Source: Rodentolepis nana (taxonomy: Eukaryota > Platyhelminthes > Cestoda > Cyclophyllidea > Hymenolepididae). Taken from it: a DNA stretch of 15,414 nucleotides. Below are positions 8,683 through 15,414 of the stretch, in pieces; position 1 is the stretch's first letter, and every line of letters starts with the position of its first letter. Both the position numbers and the translations under genes were made by a program. The notes under the pieces are model-generated. The model worked only from the letters and a program-made list of their open reading frames with translations. It did no database searches and had not been told where the DNA came from. Where the stretch lies: assembly GCA_900617975.1 (NCBI GenBank), contig UZAE01012514.1:23368-38781 (forward strand), read 5' to 3'.

Positions 8683-10134
8683 GAAAGCACCACCTCAGTC
8701 ATTCGAATTCGTTGAGCGGAATCGTTAGACGCCAACTTATTAAAACACAAATAAATTGAAAGTACTATTCAACTTCTTTTAACGCGCTGAAAAAATACTC
8801 TTAGAATGTCTGGTGTCCAAGAAGCCTTCATTTCAAGGCGATTTCAAATGCCATCAGATCTTTATGGAAAGTGAGGATTCACTATGAAACCCTCTGTTCC
8901 AGTTCAATTAAATGCAATCCAAGTCATAACTTTGGTATAAAATTGTGATAAAATGAAGCAAATTCAAAATATTCGACTAAGTCAAAACCGCAACGCGTAT
9001 ATCCAGATTCAAGTGACAAAAAATTATCTATTCTAGTGTTGGAATATTTTGAGCTAGTTTTCAAAAGGCTAGGCAACTGAGGATACTGTAGTTCCAAATT
9101 ATATTATTGCCTATTTCAAGACGACAATTGGCAACAAGATCATATCGAAACTCATCATAGATCTGTTGTAGGGTTGAGCTTAAATCCGTGATGATGTAAG
9201 AGCTCATTAGGTATGAAGCGTAGAGTTTGTTTAGAGCGCACATATAATTAAATTAGGTGGTGAATGGGGTCAATTCAGGAGTAAACATTCGTGACTGAAT
9301 AGATTACGATTTGGATGAATCTACGCAACATCCAACATCCACAAAACAGTCTGTCCATAGGTGTCAGCGCCTTGAACCGCGGTTTGGGGTTGGCAACACT
9401 ATGTCAGCCAGGCACTTTGACATTATTTCCAAATGCTGTCAAGGCGGCTTTCTGTGCGTGATCGCTTAATGCATTTCGTCATGTGACACGTTTAATTGGT
9501 CTACTTTTAGAGGAATCATCACTGTTATTTACAGTGAACCAACTTTTCCCTTTAAAGTATGTTCTCAAAAGAGTTGTCCAATACCAAACTTTCAAATACA
9601 CACGTACTGTTTTTCTGGTGTGCATGCATCGTGGTTTACCTTGAGGCCTTATGCATGAACCTCATCGATGGAAACTCCAAGTTCTTTTTTCTGTTTATGA
9701 TCAGCTAGTTACCAGTGTAATTGGGAAATAGAGGAGTAGAAATTTTATTTCGCCCCCGTGTTTCTCTCTTTAGACCAAAAATTTTATTAAATCGTTTTAT
9801 AATTTTGATAACACAGCTGACCTTGAACTTTGTGTGACCTCCAAATAGAGAAGCATTGAGAAAGATAGAAGATTAAATGACATTCGAGTTTATTTGTCGG
9901 CTGCGTAAACCTTGCGAGCCTATTTGATAATGCGTCTTAGCTATACCAGAAGAAGTTACAATTCCTGAAAACTCGCCTTTTTACCATTTTTGGGAAAAAA
10001 TTTAAGGGGAGTGAAATTTATCAACGCACCCACCTATTCGAAACCCGTAATCTAGAGTATAGAATATTTGAATACTCGCTCTTACTTTGCACATACATTT
10101 CAAGTAAAGAAAATAAATTATATATATATATATA
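8683..10134. other. Unique non-coding stretch
   Basis: Mostly AT-rich. A locally GC-richer patch at about 9355-9475 contains a perfect 8-bp inverted repeat, CGCCTTGA (9368-9375) and TCAAGGCG (9439-9446). No gene, RNA or repeat family member was recognised. Confidence 0.55.
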
Positions 10135-10139
10135 TATAT
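10119..10139. repeat. (TA)n microsatellite at the 3' edge of copy E
   Basis: An uninterrupted run of about ten TA dinucleotides, overlapping the left target-site duplication of the inverted element (10135-10147). The element inserted at the edge of this tract. Confidence 0.9.
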
Positions 10140-10147
10140 GGTAATAT

Positions 10148-10467
10148 TTATTTCAAATGGCAGGCGTTTTGATAGATATCATTAGCCATTTAGCTGACTT
10201 CGGGCTCCACAGATGGAAGGTTCATCAAAGTAGCAGAAAGTCGAGGGGTGGGGAACAGAAGAGCGATTCACAGATGTAAAAGAGGCAGACCGACACAAAG
10301 GTAGAGAAAAAGGTAAGGTGAGTACTGTGGAAGGGGTCGAATATGACAACCAGGGGGGGCGTGGTAGTTTGAAGTTAGAAGTCAGCTGCCAGTTAATAGA
10401 CTTTTATGCCGTATGAGTATATATTGCCCAGGGTGCACCACGTAGAGGTAAGTCTATCCCACACCCC
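10148..10467 (-). mobile_element. SINE-like retroposon, copy E (inverted, full length)
   Basis: This 320-bp copy is the only short element on the - strand. It is flanked by 13-bp repeats with one mismatch, TATATGGTAATAT (10135-10147) and TATATAGTAATAT (10468-10480). On the - strand it starts GGGGTGTGGGATAGACTTACC and ends AATGGCTAATGATATCTATC, then CGCCTGCCATTTGAAATAA. It shares CCCCACCCCTCGACTTTCTG and the ...TTTGAAATAA end with copy B rather than with the poly-C copies. On the + strand it presents AGAG|GTAAGT at 10444-10453, a consensus 5' splice donor. Confidence 0.9.
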
Positions 10468-10480
10468 TATATAGTAATAT

Positions 10481-11276
10481 AAGAGTCTTAATAATATTGC
10501 CCGGAGAAATAATTAACTTAATGCACTTTTATAAGTTCCTTTGTCAAGCCTATTCTACACTTCTAACTCGAATTAAACGACTTGAAGTTAGAATTCAAGA
10601 TGATTATTAATCAGAGTATGCAAAGCAATTAATTTAAACAATTCGTAATTATTTTATACTCCAAATGCCCAAAATGCTTGAAGTAAAAAACTTATTTATT
10701 GTCCGTAATGCGAGGAATTTATTGTTCTTCTTTTATTAAAAAGGAATAATATATATAGATATCTATATCTATATATTTATCAATGCATCAGTCGATAAAA
10801 TAATTAAATCATAATTACAAATAAATCTGGGCAATTTTATAACAATTTGAGTACATTAGGAAAAGAGGCGTATTATTCACTTCGACTGAAAGTGCACAGA
10901 CAAAGGATTTGATCCTCCTTCTGAAATCAATCGAATGAAGAAGTTAAATGAAATTTCACGCAATTCATCCGCGGAGTTGGAGAAATAACTTGCCGAATAC
11001 AATACTTCCTAAAACCGCAATTCATTTTTATTAAATATTCAACTAAAATATAGTAAGAATTTTGGCCATACATCCGGCTATTTGTGATGACCAGTTGAGG
11101 CTGATCGTTTGGTTTGGTTGTCTTACTTCACCAAAGTGCTTGTGGACTATTTTTTCCCTACTCAATTATGACCTAGAAAAGGCTGATTTCGATTCATTTT
11201 TATTATACATTTAGTTTACAATAGGCTTATTTTATATCTGCGCAAAGATAATTATGCTTGTGTTTCTCAAAGGGAG
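10481..11276. other. AT-rich non-coding stretch
   Basis: No gene or known repeat was seen. It includes a 16-bp perfect palindrome, ATATAGATATCTATAT, at 10753-10768. The remainder is featureless AT-rich DNA. Confidence 0.6.
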
Positions 11277-11603
11277 GGGGTGTGTGCGATAGACTTACCT
11301 TCATGTGGTACACCCTGGGCAACGTATACTCATACGCCAGAAAAAGTCCTACAAACCGGCAGTTAAATTCGGAATTCAAATTAATATGACCCCACTGTAT
11401 GTCATTTTCCATCGCTTCCGCAGTACTCACCTTGCCTTTTCTTTTCCTTTGTGTCTGTCTCTTTTACATCTTTGAAACACTCTTCTGTNTTTCACTTTAA
11501 TGTTCCCCCCCCCCCCCCCTCTCTGTTGTCCGAAGTCAACTAAAGGGCTAGTGATGACTATCATAAAGTCTACCATTTGGTATATATATATAAACAAATA
11601 CAA
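11277..11603 (+). mobile_element. SINE-like retroposon, copy F (degraded)
   Basis: Starts GGGGTGTGTGCGATAGACTTACC and follows the family through CACCCTGGGCAACGTATACT and GTCTGTCTCTTTTACATCTTTG. At 11489 an N stands where the first poly-C should be, and a C14 run appears downstream after TTTCACTTTAATGTT. The 3' end is AAGGGCTAGTGATGACTATC, then CTACCATTTGGTATATATATA. A possible decayed target-site duplication is GTTTCTCAAAG (11262-11272) and GTTTCTCGTAG (11604-11614), 9 of 11 identical. The tail boundary is uncertain. Confidence 0.85.
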
Positions 11604-11614
11604 GTTTCTCGTAG

Positions 11615-14600
11615 TTTTGTCTGATGAATTATTTTGTAGAGTTAAGGGATAGATTGTTGATAGTCACAGTAAGTCCTAAACAAATAGACTCTGTTCCTCT
11701 TCTCAACTATTACTTTACTTCCAATAAGTAGGTGAATTCCTTTGCAACGGAGTTGTTAATTCAGCAGTCCACCTGAACGTCGGCGAATTAATATAGCGAC
11801 AGCACATCGATTGAATTCAGCTAATCAAAGCAGTGGAAGACTTGGAATTTCTCAGCAGGAAGGCTCCATGATCTCACCCGTCAACTCAGGACAGGTTGAC
11901 TTGGAAAGCAGTAACTTAATTTGGGGCGCTGGAATGCAAATGGTTGTTAGGACGAATACTTTGTCCAAACTGAAACCACAAGAACATGAATCACATTGAC
12001 AAGCGTATTATTAAGCAGAGCTGGAACAACCTTATTTTAATGGAAATCACCATTCAGAATGCTCTACCTCATTAGATATAACGTTAGTTTATTTCTGATC
12101 GATCCAAAAGCAAGACACAAGTACACTTTGAAAAAAGTTCAATAGAGTGGTAAAAATAAACTTAAGAAATTTCGCTTTTCTTCAAGTCGCCTACGAAATT
12201 TGCTTTGCAAGGGACCTGCGTATTCCATGATATACCAAGTTTCTGTGGTAAAAAAATAGCTCCAACTTATCTCTCTTGGTGATCGGTGACTCATTATGAA
12301 AAAGAAAGACCTTCACAGTTGGGTACACACTAGAGTGATTTTAGTCATTGGAGCCAAGGCCTAATAACCCCATGGGCATAAATTCAAAAATGTTGTTTTT
12401 TATTCACTGTTTTAATTTACACAGTTCCCTTGAAGGCGCGCCTAATTTCTTTTTTCCGACGCTAGTCTGCTTTGGTTTAATAGACGCGAGCAGATCGAAA
12501 TTACACTCCTCAACGTAAGATCAAACACGCGTTGACATCCTTTCAGTAAATACCGACATTAATCACAACATACTCCCACAGAGTACACGTAGGTACACAA
12601 AGTACACTTCCCCTCCCACGTAAAAGGACAATTATGAATTTTTAATTAAATTCGCATGAGTCATGCACGCACTTCAGCCGCCCGCGACAATGCCTTCTGC
12701 ACTAATAGGCAGGTACTGACTAATCTATTTAATTTGCTACGTATAATTGACCCACCGTTTATTAAAACAAAATGTTTCAATTTAAGCAGGTGCCCATTTA
12801 CAGCAAATTTAAAATGTAAAAATAAATAAATAAATATTATTATTGGGGACATTTTACATGGTATTTGATTTGTCAATTATTTTGTTTTAAACATGGAAAT
12901 TTTGTTCTCTTTTATTATCGAGCAGATTTCATCAAATGAAAAAAAAGTTACTGCAGAATGGAAGAGACTAAATTGAATTAAGGTGGAAAGGGTTCGGTTT
13001 TGAAACAATGCTTCTAAACTGTGCTTTGAACATCCGTTCTCAAAGCATCGTTTCTTGAGAATTTCAGTAGCTTTTGCTTGGGAATTTCACTTTCTAACCA
13101 TATAAATAAAGAGAGCTGTGGGTGGTGTCTTTGAGGAGCGAAGAGTTGCCTTAATTAGAGTCCAAAAATGAATTGAATAAGGTTGAATAAGTTACAGTGC
13201 TAGATGCCAACCTTAAAGTGTCTATCGGAAACAAAGCAGTCCTAACGTGACGTCACCTGTGTTATTCGTCTCTCCTAGCACCTCATCAATGTTTAATGTT
13301 GCTACTAATGTCTACTCAAGCTATGGTCAATGTAACTGATCATGTTTGCTGCGAGTAAACATACTCGATACACATCTTCTTCCTTCATTAATTTCGGACG
13401 CGTTCCCATGGAGATTGCAGTGGATGCGTCAAGGCCACCAAGGTCCATATAAAGATTATTTTCGCACTTAGATAATAAGAAAAATGGCAATAGGTGGGAA
13501 CGTTGAATGATTCAGCCTTGACCTTGAAACATTGTCTAATGGGTTTCTGTCTAAATTCTCGCTTTCCCCGCCAATTACGAAGTGAAACTAAATTTTAAAT
13601 CAAATCATTGGGTACTTTGCACAAGAGAAAAGCATAATCAACCATATTTCATAATATCGTAATTTTGACCATGAAAATGGCCCCAATATGTGGCATTTTA
13701 TTACAAAATAGACGTTAACACTTTTTTATTGATCTCATTTATGGTCATTTTATATTTTATTCAATTAATAATTTGATTCAGTTAATATCCAAATATATTT
13801 TTTTAATAAAATAAATTAGAATTTAAGCAATGAGTGAGGTGTCGGTTTCATGACTCATACTTAAGTCATTCACAAATAAGTAGTTTGAAAGAATTTTAAT
13901 TACATTTTTTTTCCCAATAATCTCACTAAGCCATCCCCCTTATGAAAGTCGATATCCCACCACCTTAGGACGTGGAGAAAGCGTAGTTTGAGGATAAATT
14001 GCTCAGTTCGTAAAAGTCTACTATTCAACCAACCTCCTTTCACAAGTCTAAGTCGCACATGCGAACAGTCAAAGCCAGATCTTTTATTTTATATGCTTTC
14101 TGTGGGGGGTCTATTTTAAGAAATTTTAAAACGTTAAAAGCTGGGGGGAAGAGAAATTGTGATTATAAAATCACCCAGAAACTCATTACATTACAACTTG
14201 AATTATAGCTCTTATGCAAATAAAGAAGAATATTTCTTTCCCCTAGACTTCGAGGCTTATGGCATTAGAAGAGTATTTTGTGGTTTCATGAGTCAAGAGG
14301 TAAACTCAAGGTCATAGCAAATTAATTTTTTATAATTATCACGCTTAATGATAATGCACCATTCAATGGAGCGCTATCTTGGAAGCCTATACCAAAGCCG
14401 AGTTGAAGCAAATTGATCAAGACGCCAAGAGTCTGAAGTAACCAACAGCTACAGTTTCCGCTTCGAATTGCTTAATTCTCTATGAAATTCCAGCGAAAAT
14501 GTGAAATGCATAATCGTAAACTTGATGGTAAGTTTATGCGAAGGAAAGGGTTTCTCTTCAAACCTTCACAGGACTACTGTTTCTTGTGCGTAACCCCCTT

Positions 14601-14898
14601 CCAGGCTATTTCAAGTCTTGGAGGAACAACTATGGCTTAAAAGTTGTAATTCAAAGTACTGTACACTGGTTTGACATCGGATTCAGTGTGCGCCAATTCT
14701 CTAAAGTATTTCCCCTCAGCGGTAACCATAGATTATAACATGCCATCTTTATTATTAAAATGACCTGAGTATGCGTTATGGTGCTTGAAATCTAGCAAAT
14801 TCTATATGGATTAAATCATGTTTTCAGCAGAATCTTGATATGTCAATCATAGGAAAGAATGCATCGTATTGAAATTGCGCCTAAAAAACAGTTCTTAT
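11615..14898. other. 3.3 kb of unique DNA without a supported gene
   Basis: Open frames at 11811-11999 (+), 12661-12876 (-) and 13305-13490 (-) have somewhat protein-like composition in places, but no recognised domain and no convincing pair of splice sites. A short (TAAA)n-like run at about 12819-12834 could be the tail of a long-decayed retroposon; nothing beside it matches the family described here. A consensus CRE palindrome is annotated separately. Confidence 0.5.
13247..13256. promoter_or_regulatory. Perfect CRE-type palindrome GTGACGTCAC
   Basis: TGACGTCA is the full consensus bound by CREB/ATF bZIP factors, here extended to a 10-bp palindrome and followed directly by CACCTG (13254-13259), an E-box-type hexamer. 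It stands out against the AT-rich surroundings. A function is not shown: no transcription start or gene is identified nearby, and a chance occurrence is possible. Confidence 0.3.
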
Positions 14899-14911
14899 TA
14901 CTTTTAAATGA

Positions 14912-15241
14912 GGGACGTGGAACAGACTTACCTCCGCGTGGTGCACCCTGGGCAACGTATAATCATACGGCAAAAAAGTCTACTATCCGGCAGTTGACTT
15001 CTCACTTTAAACAACCATCACCCCCACTGTATGTCATATTCGACCCCTACCAGAGTACTCATCTTACCCTTTCTGAGCCTTTGTGCCTGTTTCTTTTACA
15101 TCTGTGAATCACTCTTCTATCCCCCCCCCCCTCCCGAATATTCTCAATTTGATGTTCATCCTCCCCTCTGTGAAGCCCGAAGTCAACTAAAGGGCTAATG
15201 ATAACTATCAAAACGCCTGCCATTTGTTATAAATAAATAAA
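14912..15241 (+). mobile_element. SINE-like retroposon, copy G (full length, perfect target-site duplication)
   Basis: This 330-bp copy is flanked by perfect 13-bp repeats TACTTTTAAATGA at 14899-14911 and 15242-15254. The head is GGGACGTGGAACAGACTTACC, then CGTGGTGCACCCTGGGCAAC. The body carries CTCACTTTAAACAACCATCA and a C11 run (about 15121-15131). The 3' end is GAAGCCCGAAGTCAACTAAA, GGGCTAATGATAACTATCA, CGCCTGCCATTTGTTATAAA, with tail TAAATAAATAAA. The regular TAAA tail and intact duplication suggest a comparatively recent insertion. The open frame at 14859-15107 runs across it by chance. Confidence 0.9.
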
Positions 15242-15254
15242 TACTTTTAAATGA

Positions 15255-15414
15255 ATTCGCACAACTTGAACGCAGAAGATGACTCGTGGAATTGAAATAA
15301 AGAACAAGTTTCAACTATCCTAAACAGCCTATTGGGTTACTTGTGTTTTGCATTAAAATGCCTTCTCGCTATAAATTGTGTGTAATTCCATTTGAATCGT
15401 ACGCTCACGACACA
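15255..15414. other. AT-rich right flank
   Basis: Only 160 bp remain to the window edge. Nothing recognisable was found. Confidence 0.6.

Noticed and set aside
11811..11999. Open frame with SGRLGISQQEGSMISPVNSG
   Set aside because: It looks mildly protein-like, but it begins at a non-ATG codon and has no convincing splice pair and no family I could recognise.
12434..12443. 10-bp palindrome AGGCGCGCCT
   Set aside because: Conspicuous in AT-rich DNA but isolated, with no associated structure or repeat.
13305..13490. Open frame on the - strand with LGGLDASTAISMGTRP
   Set aside because: Composition is plausible for an exon, but there is no clear acceptor, no family match and no neighbouring exon.
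14859..15107. 82-residue open frame
   Set aside because: Most of it is the sense strand of retroposon copy G, a non-coding family.
1..15414. CRISPR arrays, bacterial operons, ribosome binding sites
   Set aside because: The sequence is eukaryotic in character: retroposons with target duplications, microsatellites and no dense coding. The repeats at 435-730 are irregular duplications inside a LINE, not a spacer array.

Overview
The window looks like AT-rich, gene-poor nuclear DNA from an invertebrate, probably an arthropod or a close relative. That placement is an inference: the C-terminal segment of the LINE protein at the left end has the style of arthropod I/R1-type retrotransposons. I found no complete protein-coding gene, rRNA or convincing tRNA. 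Most open frames are short and AT-rich, with no recognisable domain.

What organises the window is a dispersed family of short retroposons about 320-330 bp long, present in seven copies: 1329-1657, 2172-2482, 3074-3400, 5733-6120, 11277-11603 and 14912-15241 on the + strand, and 10148-10467 on the - strand. They share a 5' head beginning GGGGTGTGCGATAGAC, a pyrimidine-rich body, a poly-C tract, and a 3' end reading GGGCTAATGATAACTATCA then CCATTTG plus a short A/T-rich tail. Four copies have target-site duplications of 13-14 bp (three perfect, one 12/13), which fixes their ends and shows they moved by target-primed reverse transcription.

At the left end (137-727, - strand) lies a 5'-truncated LINE bounded by a perfect 18-bp target-site duplication. 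It encodes the end of an RNase H-type/CCHC ORF2, then a stop, a 3' UTR with a poly-C tract, and a 3' tail clearly homologous to the last ~65 bp of the short elements. The window therefore appears to hold both partners of a LINE/SINE pair (or a LINE and its internally deleted derivative). The LINE copy also carries a nested set of tandem duplications at its truncated 5' side.

Region by region: 1-118 AT-rich flank; 119-745 LINE with its duplications; 746-1314 unique DNA; 1329-3400 three short elements separated by AT-rich DNA and a polypyrimidine block with an assembly N; 3415-5732 unique DNA; 5733-6120 a short element with an internal duplication; about 6500-6776 (-) a decayed Ty3/Gypsy-type reverse transcriptase; 6777-10134 unique DNA with an unidentified 183-codon open frame; 10148-10467 the single inverted short element; 11277-11603 and 14912-15241 two further copies separated by 3.3 kb of unique DNA. 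All three N positions fall in or beside poly-C tracts, so the lengths of those tracts are unreliable.
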